Assembly: GCA_019694875.1 (NCBI GenBank)
Contig: JAIBBC010000001.1
Location: 1,178,001-1,242,000, forward strand
Source: Cyclobacteriaceae bacterium
GTDB taxonomy: Bacteria; Bacteroidota; Bacteroidia; Cytophagales; Cyclobacteriaceae
Length of the DNA: 64,000 nucleotides
Direction: 5' to 3'
In this document: positions 8,828-17,704 of the stretch, in pieces
Layout: every line of letters begins with the position of its first letter
How positions within the stretch are numbered: the stretch's first letter is position 1
Program-made: the position numbers and the translations under genes
Notes under the pieces: model-generated
Told to the model about the DNA's origin: nothing
Seen by the model: only the letters and a program-made list of their open reading frames with translations
Databases searched by the model: none

Positions 8828-11328
8828 TTATCCCAGTCGAAATAATCGTCCTTCTCGAGTTCAAGTTCTTTTTGTTTCTGCTTGCCTTTTGTTTTGAACG
8901 CATCCTTTAGTTCCTGAACTTCTTTCTTTAACTCACTCGCAAGTTTTTTACGGAATGATTCGGTGTCATACTGGACTTTGTAGTTGTCGGTTGTGCCGGT
9001 AATCTTCAGGAACAATTTCAGCTGACCGTTATTTTCTTCCAATGCGTTGGCGGCTTCGTTGATGTCAATGTTCTTTTTTGAACGTAACGGTGTGATCAGC
9101 CGGTAGTCAATGTGCTGATCGAACGTGTGTGTGCCGCTGATCTGGATGGCGGTAACGTTGCTCCGAACCTGCATTTGTGGAATGTAAATCGTTTTCTTTT
9201 CGATGTGGATGTCATTTTTCAGATCAGCAAAACGCAAATGGCTAAGTCCTTCATCGTCCAGGTATTTGTTCAGGGCTTTTAAAGGTTCGAAGTTATTCAG
9301 TTCGCCATTTTTAATGGTCATGCTGATATCGGCAATCAAAGTTTCCTGGAAAAGCTTAAGCTTTTCATTCAGTGTCATCTCCACACTTACGTCGGCCGTG
9401 GCCTGACCTTTCAAATGCTTGTCTTCAATAAAATTCTGGTCGAAGTTTTTAAATACATAGAAGGCGCTGTCGAGGTAAATGCCATTCAGCTTGGCTGACG
9501 TGAGCACGTCAATAGCTTTATGATTTTTAGAATCCACAATTGCCGAGAAGCTAAGGTCACCCCCCATTGTTTTCAGTTGTGTGTTCCGCGATACGGCAAC
9601 TTCATCTTTTACCAGGAGATCACCTTTTAGTTTATGCGCGATAAAACGCTGATACCGCAGCGACTTAACATCGCAGTTAAAATTCAAATTCAGGTTAGGG
9701 GAGATACTGAACTGGTATTCGTCTGTCTTATTTTTTTCAGACGTAAACCCAATGGCGAACAACTGATCGGCATCGACAAAATTCGATTTCACGTCTGCCT
9801 CGATACCGATCGGTTGATTTTCGAACAACAAAAATGTGATGATGTTTTTAAAAAATCCGTTCACAACAAAATCGCTGTTGCCGGCCTTCAGTGATACATT
9901 GCTCAATGCCAGATCGTTGTTACTGAATTGCAATGAGCCATTTAAATCACTTACCGGCAGTTTGCTTTCGCCATACAGAAAGTTCAGGTTCTGCATTTCG
10001 ATGGTACCGTTGGTGGTGGCTTTTTGGGCGGTGCTTTTGCTTTTGAGCCACGACATTTTTCCTTCGAACGAAAAGTCGGTGAGCAATGATCCGCTTACAT
10101 CTTTAATGTTATCAACGGGATAAAATCCGATTAACGATGCCGCATCAAGCTTACCCTTGAATTTGAGAATTACATCCGAGTCGAGAAAATCCTGAATTAC
10201 CAGGTTTGCCTCGAACGGATCCCCGTTTAGTGTGCCGGTCAGATTTTTAAGAATAAGCGATGCCTTATGCAAGTCGGCCATGTTCGTGCTGGCGAAAGAT
10301 CCTTCAACGTTAGCGTGATCGATTTGCGCTTTTGTGTCAGGATGGAAGATCGTTGCATCGCGCAGGCCAAATTCAACGGAAAGCCCGGGATTACGGGTTG
10401 ATGTGATTTGTCCTTTCAACGCAGCCGAAAAGTATGTCTCGCCTTTGCTTTGATATTGCGCCAACTGACTGGATGTAGATTCAGGAAGTAAAGAAAGCAA
10501 TGTTTGAATGTTGGTATCCTTTCCATCGACCGTCAGATCGATTTCAGGAACATTCTTCCAATTGTAAGTTCCTTTTACTGCGAACTCCGATCCCTTCAGT
10601 ATCAGGTAAGAAGGCTCGATGTTCAGCGCGTCTGCTTCGTCATCGTATTTAAGTGTTGTGGTAATGTCGAACGATTTACCTTCAAACAGTGAAGTGCGTT
10701 CGATTCTGATCTTTTGCGTGGAAAGTTGCCCGGCAGCCTCGATCGTATATAAACTTCCGGACGACTGAATCGAAGCCGAAAGTTTTTCGGTGCTGAAGAT
10801 CAGATCTTCATCATTTTTCAGATCCACATATCGCACCAGCGCATTTTTAAGTTGTATGTTCTTGAGCTGGAAGCCAACTGTTTCGCTACCGGTTTTCCGT
10901 TCGGGATTTTCTTTTACGATCGTATAGTTGTTTTGGCCTCTGCGGTTAACCTTCAGATTAGTTTCGCTATTCTCGATCTCCAGTCCTTTGATATTGTACT
11001 TGCCCTGATATACTTGGAGCGGGTTGAGCTGGAACGAAACCTTATCGGCCGTTAGCAATGGGTATTGGCCCTCGTGGCTGTCTTCCACATATACCTTTGT
11101 CAGGACAATGGATAGCTGCGGGAATTTCTGAAATACCGACACATCGAACTCCCCTACCGTAACCTTGGTGTTGAGATCCTGGTTGATGGCTTCGATGAAA
11201 TTGCGGATGATTTTATCCTTAAACAGGAATGCTGAAAGGGCCAGTGAAACAACAATCACCAGCAATCCCAGCCCGGTATACAGGAGTATTTTTTTTACGA
11301 TCCTCAAGTTTAAAAAATGGCTTGTCAA
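8824..11328 (-). CDS. AsmA-family inner-membrane protein
   Basis: An 834-residue protein with one N-terminal transmembrane helix (about residues 12-32) followed by a very long beta-rich periplasmic region, the layout of the AsmA/TamB-like superfamily that bridges the envelope and is linked to lipid transport. The AsmA N-terminal signature (FKDKIIRNFIEAINQDLNTKVTVGEFDVSVFQKFPQLSIVL) and the C-terminal AsmA_2-like portion (GNGELNN-type and ISGTHTF strands) are visible. There is no ATG near the 5' end: TTG at 11328 or TTG at 11307 are the candidates, so the exact start is uncertain. The C-terminus is highly charged (KKEVQELKDAFKTKGKQKQKELE). Confidence 0.88.
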   Translation of the reverse strand: MTSHFLNLRIVKKILLYTGLGLLVIVVSLALSAFLFKDKIIRNFIEAINQDLNTKVTVGEFDVSVFQKFPQLSIVLTKVYVEDSHEGQYPLLTADKVSFQLNPLQVYQGKYNIKGLEIENSETNLKVNRRGQNNYTIVKENPERKTGSETVGFQLKNIQLKNALVRYVDLKNDEDLIFSTEKLSASIQSSGSLYTIEAAGQLSTQKIRIERTSLFEGKSFDITTTLKYDDEADALNIEPSYLILKGSEFAVKGTYNWKNVPEIDLTVDGKDTNIQTLLSLLPESTSSQLAQYQSKGETYFSAALKGQITSTRNPGLSVEFGLRDATIFHPDTKAQIDHANVEGSFASTNMADLHKASLILKNLTGTLNGDPFEANLVIQDFLDSDVILKFKGKLDAASLIGFYPVDNIKDVSGSLLTDFSFEGKMSWLKSKSTAQKATTNGTIEMQNLNFLYGESKLPVSDLNGSLQFSNNDLALSNVSLKAGNSDFVVNGFFKNIITFLLFENQPIGIEADVKSNFVDADQLFAIGFTSEKNKTDEYQFSISPNLNLNFNCDVKSLRYQRFIAHKLKGDLLVKDEVAVSRNTQLKTMGGDLSFSAIVDSKNHKAIDVLTSAKLNGIYLDSAFYVFKNFDQNFIEDKHLKGQATADVSVEMTLNEKLKLFQETLIADISMTIKNGELNNFEPLKALNKYLDDEGLSHLRFADLKNDIHIEKKTIYIPQMQVRSNVTAIQISGTHTFDQHIDYRLITPLRSKKNIDINEAANALEENNGQLKLFLKITGTTDNYKVQYDTESFRKKLASELKKEVQELKDAFKTKGKQKQKELELEKDDYFDWDN

Positions 11329-11404
11329 AGGTACGAGAAGCCATAAATCGAGCCAAACCTATAATTAACCTCGCTCACGAATGCAGCTCCGCATGTTTGA
11401 AATG

Positions 11405-11431
11405 AAAAAAGCCACCGTGAGGTGGCTTTTT
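11405..11431 (-). terminator. intrinsic terminator at the left chromosome-element junction
   Basis: A 6-bp perfect GC-rich stem gccacc/ggtggc (11411-11416, 11421-11426) with a GTGA loop and T-runs on both sides (A-run 11405-11410, T-run 11427-11431), so it can work in both directions. It lies immediately outside the left attachment repeat. Before integration it would have sat just downstream of tRNA-Val, so it is probably the original tRNA terminator. Confidence 0.8.
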
Positions 11432-11475
11432 CGTGGGAGCTGAGGGGTTCGAACCCCCGACCCTCTGCTTGTAAG
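11432..11475. repeat. left attachment site (partial tRNA-Val copy)
   Basis: A 44-bp direct repeat identical to 34510-34553. It covers the tRNA-Val region from the anticodon loop through the T arm, acceptor strand and discriminator base. It lacks the 5' half of the tRNA and is not a functional gene. It marks the distal end of the integrated element. Confidence 0.93.
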
Positions 11476-11589
11476 TTATTTCCTTACGTTTATTCAACGT
11501 CTGTTAATCTTTGTCTATCTTTGAAAAAAAGCCTTTTTGGCTACAATTAGGTTGTTATCAATTGCCACCGTTTTTGACCTGATTCCAAA

Positions 11590-11613
11590 AAATGTTTTAA
11601 AAATGTTTTAAAG
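11590..11613. repeat. left subterminal repeat, candidate integrase arm site
   Basis: Two head-to-tail copies of a TGTTTTAAA-type motif lie just upstream of the integrase start. Nearly the same tandem pair recurs at 34439-34463 inside the right end, in the same orientation. Repeated short motifs just inside both ends of a tyrosine-recombinase element are what arm-type integrase sites look like. This role is inferred, and promoter function for int is an alternative. Confidence 0.55.
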
Positions 11614-11620
11614 TTCAAAC

Positions 11621-12940
11621 ATGGATAAAAAGCAGTTCACAGTCGAACCGATTATCTGGATTCATTCCCAGAATAAAAAAGGACTAAATCCCGTAAAAAT
11701 TAAGCTTACCTATAACCGAAAAACCAAATACTATCCGGTACAGTTAGATGGTAAAAACGTGTTTCTAAGCCAAGAGCAATGGGACGCTATTAACGAAAAG
11801 ACAGTCCGTAAAGAAAATAAGCGCATAAAGGAAGCCATCGGGAGCGCCGAGGCAAAAGCCAGAGAAACCATTCAAGCGATCACTTCCAATAAAAGGGCAT
11901 TTACCTTCGACCGATTCGAAAGGGAGTTTATCCTTAACACGTCCTCAAAAGGCTTTCTGAGGTTCTTTCAAGACTACCTGAATGAGATTAAGCAGGAAGG
12001 GAGAGCGGGTACCTACCATACGTATAACTGCGCCCTACAGGCCTTTATTAAGTTTAGAAATGGGACGGAAATTGATCCTTTAGACCTCACCCCCGATTTA
12101 TTAAGGAACTTTGAGAACTACCTAAAAAGGGAGAAGCCTATTCGTACTAAGGCCGGAAAAACTGTGATCATCAAGGCCGGAAAGACTACCGTTTCGATTT
12201 ATATGCGCGCTTTGCGGGCCGTTTACAATTACATAGCCGGAAAGCTTCCACACCTCAGCGATCACTATCCGTTTACAACCCATCAAAGCGATCGAACCAA
12301 ATACAAAATAAAGTCAGGCTCCGGGAGTAAGGGGGATGCGTTAAACATAGAGCAGTTGCGACAATTTCAAAGCATTGAAGTAATTCCCTCTTCTCCAGAA
12401 TGGAGAGCCAAATTGCTTTGGATGTTCTCCTTTTATTGCAATGGAATGAATTTCAACGACATCGCCAGGCTTACTTATGCCAACGTAAAAAAGGACTCAA
12501 TTAGCTACATAAGACACAAAACAAAAGAAACGGAACGAAGTGAGGAGGTAATTGAAATACCTCTAAGCGATTCCATTCGAGAAATAATTATTGAATTAGG
12601 CAATCCAAATAAGCATCCTTCAAGTTTCATCTTCGATATTCTCACAAAAAACCTGTCTCCTTTACAAGAACGTAAGACGATAAATCAAAAGATCAAGATT
12701 GTCAACAAGTGGCTAAAAAAAATTTGTGAGGCAAACGAATTGCCTCCTATCACTACCTATTGGGCAAGGCATAGTTATGCATCCTTGTTAAAACAGGCTG
12801 GACATTCAGTAGAACTTATTCGCGAAATGCTTGGACACAGCGATATAAAAACGACCGAAAGCTATTTGAAAAGGTTTGATCTCAGCAAAAAGAGGGAGGC
12901 GAACGAAAGATTGCAATTATGGATGAAAAAAGCAGGTTAG
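11621..12940 (+). CDS. int: tyrosine recombinase/integrase (Bacteroidota type)
   Basis: A 439-residue site-specific recombinase that would insert and excise the element at tRNA-Val. It has an N-terminal arm-binding domain (about 1-95), a core-binding SAM-like domain (about 105-215) and a catalytic domain (about 240-430). Visible catalytic residues are Arg383 in ARHSYAS, His406 in LGHS and nucleophile Tyr415 in SYLKRF. The box I Arg of the canonical TGxRxxE motif is replaced by Asn (NGMNFNDI), and the box II His by Tyr (TYWAR). IntDOT of CTnDOT also lacks Arg I, so this does not imply inactivity. It lies 145 bp inside the left attachment repeat and is not part of the duplicated unit. Confidence 0.94.
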   Translation: MDKKQFTVEPIIWIHSQNKKGLNPVKIKLTYNRKTKYYPVQLDGKNVFLSQEQWDAINEKTVRKENKRIKEAIGSAEAKARETIQAITSNKRAFTFDRFEREFILNTSSKGFLRFFQDYLNEIKQEGRAGTYHTYNCALQAFIKFRNGTEIDPLDLTPDLLRNFENYLKREKPIRTKAGKTVIIKAGKTTVSIYMRALRAVYNYIAGKLPHLSDHYPFTTHQSDRTKYKIKSGSGSKGDALNIEQLRQFQSIEVIPSSPEWRAKLLWMFSFYCNGMNFNDIARLTYANVKKDSISYIRHKTKETERSEEVIEIPLSDSIREIIIELGNPNKHPSSFIFDILTKNLSPLQERKTINQKIKIVNKWLKKICEANELPPITTYWARHSYASLLKQAGHSVELIREMLGHSDIKTTESYLKRFDLSKKREANERLQLWMKKAG

Positions 12941-12943
12941 CAC

Positions 12944-12970
12944 TTGGGGGGGGTAGGTCAAAACCCCCAA
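12944..12970. other. G-tract inverted repeat downstream of int
   Basis: The arms ttggggg (12944-12950) and cccccaa (12964-12970) surround a 13-base loop that continues the G-tract. It starts 3 bases after the int stop codon and lies 17 bp before the left edge of the tandem duplication. There is no T-run after it, so it is a weak terminator candidate; a structural role such as a replication-origin hairpin for the nearby Rep is possible but unproven. Confidence 0.5.
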
Positions 12971-13012
12971 CTAGCTTATCGAAATCGCGGTTTTAAAAAT
13001 TTTTGCTCCCGA

Positions 13013-13020
13013 TAATTTTG
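13013..13020 (+). promoter_or_regulatory. candidate -7 promoter element for the 280-aa gene
   Basis: The octamer taattttg matches the Bacteroidota -7 consensus TAnnTTTG and lies 39 bp before the ATG at 13059. The matching -33 region would fall at about 12987-12993, right at the duplication edge, and shows no clear TTG. The copy at 21752-21759 has the same -7 box but different upstream DNA. Confidence 0.4.
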
Positions 13021-13058
13021 TGCGAGGGGGGCTAGAATAAATCCTAAATAGTGTACCC

Positions 13059-13901
13059 ATGAATATTTCGGCAATTAAAAAAGCTGTAAGAATAGTAAGT
13101 TACTATTCCTCGTCAATAAGTGAGGAGGATAAAATTGTCAAAGAGTTACTTGATCCAAATAATGATATTCTGAACAACTATCTGTATCCATTTTGTGACG
13201 AACTTAACATCAATTTGTTAACCCTAGAGAGCGCAAATGCGAAAATGGATTTCATTAAGTTTTGCGTTTTCGAATTCATTGAATTACAAATGTTCTTCAA
13301 AAGCAATCGCAAACTCTTAGAGGACGGTTACCGAAGCGTCGATAATACAGGTAAAAAATTTGCTTCATCGAAAGACGATAGGGAGTTTGAAGAAATCGAA
13401 AATTATATAGTTATCAGTTATGAGCTAATAGATATGCTGTTCAACGAGATAGCGCTATGCTGTTTTAAATACAAAATTGATTTATATGGAATTTGCAAGG
13501 AGTTACAATTTGATCATAGCTTTATTGATACCAGTCTCTATGCTCATTTAGTAGGAAGAACTGACGGAAAACGTAACAGTACCTCTGGTTCCGGTTTTCA
13601 AGCTTACCTAAAAAAAGACAGAAAAAATCTTAACTCACGACTAGTGAAGTTGTATAAAAATTGCAAACCTGAGTCGATTGCCTACATGCTCTTCGCACTA
13701 GTCGAACTTCACCTGCTAGACAAAGCCGTTCTAACAAACAAATCAAAGTTGCACTTCGTACTGGTGGAAAATTTTGGACGAATTGGTACTCGTCAAAATC
13801 TTAATGCTAATATCAATAAACTTTGGAATCCTGATGACTATCAGATCAATCAAATTGAAGTCTACAAAAAGGAAATCCAGGCAGTATTAAGACAGAAGTA
13901 A
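13059..13901 (+). CDS. uncharacterised element protein, possibly RteC-like regulator (copy 1)
   Basis: A 280-residue, helix-rich, lysine- and leucine-rich soluble protein with no signal peptide or transmembrane segment. I do not recognise a firm family. The size, the position directly upstream of an excisionase-like gene and a C-terminal stretch that could fold as a winged helix (about residues 205-260, SIAYMLFALVELHLLD then FGRIGTRQNLNANINKL) recall RteC, the regulator of excision genes in Bacteroides conjugative transposons, but sequence support is weak. The identical copy is at 21798-22640. Confidence 0.75.
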   Translation: MNISAIKKAVRIVSYYSSSISEEDKIVKELLDPNNDILNNYLYPFCDELNINLLTLESANAKMDFIKFCVFEFIELQMFFKSNRKLLEDGYRSVDNTGKKFASSKDDREFEEIENYIVISYELIDMLFNEIALCCFKYKIDLYGICKELQFDHSFIDTSLYAHLVGRTDGKRNSTSGSGFQAYLKKDRKNLNSRLVKLYKNCKPESIAYMLFALVELHLLDKAVLTNKSKLHFVLVENFGRIGTRQNLNANINKLWNPDDYQINQIEVYKKEIQAVLRQK

Positions 13902-13974
13902 CTTGCTATTTTTTTGCTGAAAAAATTGCAAATCGGATTTTGCAAACCTTGCCTACGCTTAAAAATGACAGGCA

Positions 13975-14256
13975 ATGACAGAGAATCCATTTGAAACCAT
14001 TGACGGCCGACTAATTAAAATAGAAGGTCTTTTGCAATTTCTAACTCAAAGCGTATCTATTGAAAAAGACCTATCAGCTAGGGATGTAGGCGGACTGGAG
14101 ATCGCAGTCCAAGAAACGGGCCTATCAACTCATAGCATTTACCGCCTAGTCAGCGAACGAAAAATCCCGCATTCCAAAAAAGGCGGGCGACTGTATTTCA
14201 GCCGTAAAGCTTTACAAAGGTGGATTGAGGAAGGGCAGCGGAGCATCAAAAAGTGA
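13975..14256 (+). CDS. excisionase-like helix-turn-helix protein (copy 1)
   Basis: A 93-residue DNA-binding protein. A helical N-terminal part of about 40 residues is followed by a winged HTH of the HTH_17/excisionase type (about residues 44-88: TGLSTHSIYRLVSERKIPHSKKGGRLYFSRKALQRWIEEG). Such proteins act as excisionases or regulators in Bacteroidota integrative elements. Its stop overlaps the GTG start of rep as GTGA, implying translational coupling. The start is ATG at 13975; an ATG at 13965 is out of frame. Confidence 0.87.
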   Translation: MTENPFETIDGRLIKIEGLLQFLTQSVSIEKDLSARDVGGLEIAVQETGLSTHSIYRLVSERKIPHSKKGGRLYFSRKALQRWIEEGQRSIKK

Positions 14257-15323
14257 GTTCTATACGCTCTAACGCATCGCGAGATGCGATCCTCCTCGAT
14301 ACATTAGCACAAAAGCGGACAACTTCAAACTCGGGCTTTGAAAGACCGCCTCTTGTAATGTATGGCGATGGGTCAGATTTGAGAAATGTTGAAGCGTTAG
14401 CGAGTCGGTCGAAACGAAAAGCAATTACGCGAGTGATGGTTTTGAGCCTCATTGACGTTGCAACAAAAAAGAAGAAGGGAGATCGCGTTAAGGCTTATTG
14501 GAATACCTATCACTGCCAGAACAGGATAGTCACGCATGACGGCAAGTTGCATACCACATATTGCAAAAACAGGTTTTGCACCGTATGCCTGAGCATACGC
14601 AAAGCAACGATCATGAATAACTACTTGCCATACTTACAGACGTGGGAAGACGCGTATTTTTTGACGCTCACGGTTAAGGCGATTCCCGCGTATAAGTTGC
14701 CGAGGTATGTAAACGGTATGTTAGAATTGTTCGGAAAAATCATTGATAAATATAGGAAGAAAGATAAACGGAGGAAGGGCTTTGCACTGGAGGGTATACG
14801 TTCGTTAGAGTGCAATTTCAATCCCGTAAAAAGAACGTATAATCCTCACTTCCATATTCTGGTACGAAACAGAGAGATGGGGGAAATTCTGCTCACGGAA
14901 TGGCTCACCAGGTTTCCGAGAAAACACGTTAGTCCACTGGCTCAAAAGCTTGTAAAAGTCGAGGACAGGGAGCGAGCATTGATAGAGATTGTTAAGTATG
15001 GAAGTAAAATATTCACCGAGCCGGACTTAAAAATGGCGACAAGAAAAACGAGCAGGTATATATATGTTTCAGCATTGGATAACATTTTTTCTGCTATGCA
15101 GGGGCGAAGGATTTTCGATCGATTTGGATTTAACTTGCCTGAGCAAAGGACGCCAGAACCCAAACAAAATTTTAGGATACTGGTAGATTACGAAAATTGG
15201 CTTTATACACCGAAGCTTTTTGATTGGGTTAACATCGACTCAGGAGAAACGCTATCGGGATACCAACTGACCAACGAATTAAAGGATATTTTGAGTAATC
15301 GAATTGATTGCGACTTACAGTAG
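14253..15323 (+). CDS. rep: rolling-circle replication initiator (Rep_1/HUH) (copy 1)
   Basis: A 356-residue protein resembling the pC194/pUB110-type Rep family. A Cys cluster (C88, C104, C109, C112; CKNRFCTVC) matches the family's N-terminal zinc-binding motif. Motif 1 is FLTLT at 136-140, motif 2 is the metal-binding HUH at H199-F200-H201 (PHFHILV), and motif 3 is KYGSK with Tyr249 as the likely nicking residue and Lys252. Such an enzyme nicks one strand at an origin and starts rolling-circle replication, so the excised element may replicate as a circle. It starts at GTG and is coupled to the upstream HTH gene. The identical copy is at 22992-24062. Confidence 0.88.
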   Translation: MSSIRSNASRDAILLDTLAQKRTTSNSGFERPPLVMYGDGSDLRNVEALASRSKRKAITRVMVLSLIDVATKKKKGDRVKAYWNTYHCQNRIVTHDGKLHTTYCKNRFCTVCLSIRKATIMNNYLPYLQTWEDAYFLTLTVKAIPAYKLPRYVNGMLELFGKIIDKYRKKDKRRKGFALEGIRSLECNFNPVKRTYNPHFHILVRNREMGEILLTEWLTRFPRKHVSPLAQKLVKVEDRERALIEIVKYGSKIFTEPDLKMATRKTSRYIYVSALDNIFSAMQGRRIFDRFGFNLPEQRTPEPKQNFRILVDYENWLYTPKLFDWVNIDSGETLSGYQLTNELKDILSNRIDCDLQ

Positions 15324-15420
15324 ACATTTACAAGCAGCACCCTGTCAATGCTGAACAAGTGATTTTCCGGATATTATATTCCATATTCATGCGATGGCAG
15401 CGGCAGGATCTATCGATGAA

Positions 15421-16566
15421 CTATTTGGGTGCAAGTTTCTTATTCAAATATTCGTGCATCTGGTAGACCGAAATTGTCTCAAAAATTACCTTATGATTTC
15501 TATCAAGAAGAAGATAAACTGGCACGGCCTGTATGTCAAGTGTCTTTTTTAACAAGTAATCCTTATCTATAAATTGCGCCCATGAGGTGTTGTCCTTTGC
15601 TACCGATGCCTTCCATTTTTTAGCGTCAACGTCAATCGTAATCCCAAGTATTTCAATCCGATCATTAAACTCTTTGTAGAGTTGCGGCAGTTCATTTCTG
15701 TTCGCATATCGACAGGGTGAACACCACGAGGCCCAAAAATCGATTAGTAAGTACTCTGATTTAAAATCGTATAAGTTTTTTTTCTTACCTGATGCAGAAA
15801 TCAGTTGAACGTTGGGTAGTAAAATATCCTTTCGATCAGACCGTTTTGCTCGTGAGAGCTCCCGTGTAGTCCTTACCAGGATTAGATCTTGGTTGGAGAC
15901 TTTGGCCAAGTATTTTTCTGTGGTTGCGCTATCAAGTTTTCCAAAATTTGCTTCAAATAACAGTTGAAGCCCCATCAGGATAGATGTTGACGACTTGGCT
16001 GTATCAAGGGCTGCCAAAATCTTTGGTTTGAGTTGGTCAACAGTTTTCATCCAAACCGGCATCAGACGTTGTTTATATTCCTGCTCACGCGTCGGATTTC
16101 TATGAATTGAATCCACTAGCGTTTTCTCAAGATTATAAAATGGCTTCTGAAGGTCTGTGAACCATTGAATGCCGGACGTTGCGGGGCCGGAATATTTAGA
16201 AGAGTAAAATAATGAATCTGCGAAACCGTGTAGAGTCACTGCCCTTCCACTTTCTGTAGAGACGTATACGAAATTCTTTTGCAATGTCCCATAAGTCGAA
16301 AACAGACTACCGCCTTTAACAGGTAAATGCAGCTTGTAGAGAAGGTCTTGGGGACTCGTTTTAGGGAACGCATAATAAAACGAACCGTCAGGCCTTATTT
16401 CAATACTGTCATAAAGTTCTGGTGGATGTGGATCAATATAATTGTGTTTCAGTATATAAAGTTTCGTCTGGAAATTCGCAGAAGGTTTAATTTGACCTTT
16501 GATGATGGTTTGAGCTATTATAGTGTTAGAGTAACAAATGAAAAAAAGTGCAAGAAGAACTCTCAT
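15421..16566 (-). CDS. exported TlpA-like thioredoxin-fold protein (copy 1)
   Basis: A 381-residue protein with a signal peptide (MRVLLALFFICYSNTIIAQ). Its N-terminal beta-domain of about 90 residues resembles the DUF4369-type domain that precedes many Bacteroidota TlpA proteins. A helical linker and a C-terminal thioredoxin fold (about 250-378) follow, with redox motif WCSPC (Cys282, Cys285) and a cis-Pro region (IQAVPVY). It should act in the periplasm on disulfides. Its neighbours are an ABC exporter and a lipoprotein with six C-terminal cysteines, a likely substrate (inference). The identical copy is at 24160-25305. Confidence 0.88.
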   Translation of the reverse strand: MRVLLALFFICYSNTIIAQTIIKGQIKPSANFQTKLYILKHNYIDPHPPELYDSIEIRPDGSFYYAFPKTSPQDLLYKLHLPVKGGSLFSTYGTLQKNFVYVSTESGRAVTLHGFADSLFYSSKYSGPATSGIQWFTDLQKPFYNLEKTLVDSIHRNPTREQEYKQRLMPVWMKTVDQLKPKILAALDTAKSSTSILMGLQLLFEANFGKLDSATTEKYLAKVSNQDLILVRTTRELSRAKRSDRKDILLPNVQLISASGKKKNLYDFKSEYLLIDFWASWCSPCRYANRNELPQLYKEFNDRIEILGITIDVDAKKWKASVAKDNTSWAQFIDKDYLLKKTLDIQAVPVYLLLDRNHKVIFETISVYQMHEYLNKKLAPK

Positions 16567-16579
16567 AAGGTGAAATTTA

Positions 16580-16606
16580 AAGGGTTCAGGTAGTTCCTGA
16601 ACCCTT
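16580..16606 (-). terminator. 11-bp hairpin upstream of the TlpA-like gene (copy 1)
   Basis: A perfect 11-bp inverted repeat (aagggttcagg at 16580-16590, cctgaaccctt at 16596-16606) with a 5-base loop. On the minus strand the following sequence is A/T-rich (TTAAATTTCA) rather than a pure T-run. It lies between the small membrane gene and the TlpA-like gene, 14 bp before the latter's start, so it may attenuate read-through or stabilise RNA. Copy 2 is at 25319-25345. Confidence 0.6.
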
Positions 16607-16676
16607 ATTTATCAAAACTATTGCGCAAAACCCTAGCTAGGGCCTTCCACTCAGATCGTCTAAATGATCTTTCCAT
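16605..16676 (-). CDS. possible 23-residue basic peptide ORF (copy 1)
   Basis: A tiny ORF, MERSFRRSEWKALARVLRNSFDK, that ends at the 11-bp hairpin in the 155-bp gap between the small membrane gene and the TlpA-like gene. It is basic and could form an amphipathic helix. I see no strong ribosome-binding site, and an ORF of this size is expected by chance, so this is only a candidate. Copy 2 is at 25344-25415. Confidence 0.2.
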   Translation of the reverse strand: MERSFRRSEWKALARVLRNSFDK

Positions 16677-16722
16677 CACTCGGATTTACCAATGCATGAG
16701 GCATTTTCGAGAAGAAGAAATG

Positions 16723-16929
16723 TTATGAACCCTCTCCTACTCGTGAAATACCATTTTTGTGTTTTAGATAAAAAATGATAAACAAAATAACGGCAATTGG
16801 TGGTGCCAGTATGGAAACAACATACAGAGAAACTTTAAGATCACGATTGATATTTGACCTGTAGGTAAGAACTATTGTAGCAATCATTAGAATGATGGTG
16901 ACAATAAACACGATATATATTTCATTCAT
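16723..16929 (-). CDS. small two-helix membrane protein (copy 1)
   Basis: A 68-residue protein with two hydrophobic helices (about residues 3-22 and 34-55) linked by a polar RSNINRDLK loop and a short charged tail. No enzyme motif. The second half (SILAPPIAVILFIIFYLKHK) loosely resembles PLDc_N-type anchors. It starts 4 bases after the permease stop, so it is probably co-transcribed, and it may be an accessory or immunity-type subunit of the ABC system (inference). Copy 2 is at 25462-25668. Confidence 0.7.
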   Translation of the reverse strand: MNEIYIVFIVTIILMIATIVLTYRSNINRDLKVSLYVVSILAPPIAVILFIIFYLKHKNGISRVGEGS

Positions 16930-16933
16930 AAGA

Positions 16934-17704
16934 TTAATCGCTTAAGGGTTTAAATTGAGTGCTTGAGAAAATACTTCTAAATAGAATAAGCCCGACAGCA
17001 CAAACGAGTACTAGTGCAACAACCTCGAGTAAATTGGATGAGAGCGCATTAAAGTAAACGGTTGACCGGTGTGTCTCAAATTTTGTGTATAAACTTTTTG
17101 GTATCTGCATGGGCAAATACTTGAGGTGAATGCCGTAGAAACCTTTAACCAACGTTACAGCAATGCTTTCAACAAATGACCATCCAAGGTAAATTATAAT
17201 CGAAACTGTCGCAGATCGCAAAATTAATACGAGAATCAGAAGAATCGCGCACTGTAAAAAAGTTGAAATTGCGAACTGTGCTATAAACAATCCGAAATAG
17301 GCAGGGTCAACTGAAAGGAATTTGTACGGTGAAAACTGAATCGAAATAAAAAATGTTAAAGCTGCCAGAATTGTAAAGATGAAGGTTACAAGTATGCAGT
17401 AAAGCAGTTTTGAATCGAAGTAGTACGTCCGGGATTTGATGAAAACAATCTTGTTCACATGACCGTTTGCAAACTCGGTTCCGATTACTAACAATATCCA
17501 AACAGGGACAAAAAAGTAAGATTGAGCATATACCAATATTGCATTGGCCACCTTGTCAGGAAACAGGCCTTCCGGAACATTGTCGGTTGTCGCTGTAAGA
17601 TGAGAAACGATTTTCAAGATGACAGGGAACAGGCAGACCGTGAAGATCAGTAATATCAGAGATAGACGGGATCGAAATAGCTTATGTAGTTCAAGCCTTA
17701 GCAT
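16934..17704 (-). CDS. ABC-2 type transporter permease (copy 1)
   Basis: A 256-residue integral membrane protein with about six hydrophobic segments. It begins with MLRLELHKLFRSRLSLILLI, the amphipathic start typical of BcrB/ABC-2 permeases. It would form the membrane part of an exporter with the ATPase encoded immediately upstream, whose gene it overlaps by 14 bases. BcrAB-like pairs export or give self-protection against peptides; the substrate here is unknown. Copy 2 is at 25673-26443. Confidence 0.85.
   Translation of the reverse strand: MLRLELHKLFRSRLSLILLIFTVCLFPVILKIVSHLTATTDNVPEGLFPDKVANAILVYAQSYFFVPVWILLVIGTEFANGHVNKIVFIKSRTYYFDSKLLYCILVTFIFTILAALTFFISIQFSPYKFLSVDPAYFGLFIAQFAISTFLQCAILLILVLILRSATVSIIIYLGWSFVESIAVTLVKGFYGIHLKYLPMQIPKSLYTKFETHRSTVYFNALSSNLLEVVALVLVCAVGLILFRSIFSSTQFKPLSD

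Noticed and set aside
11432-11475. Second tRNA gene at the left end of the element
   Set aside because: Only the 3' half of tRNA-Val is present; there is no 5' acceptor strand or D arm, so it is an attachment-site remnant.
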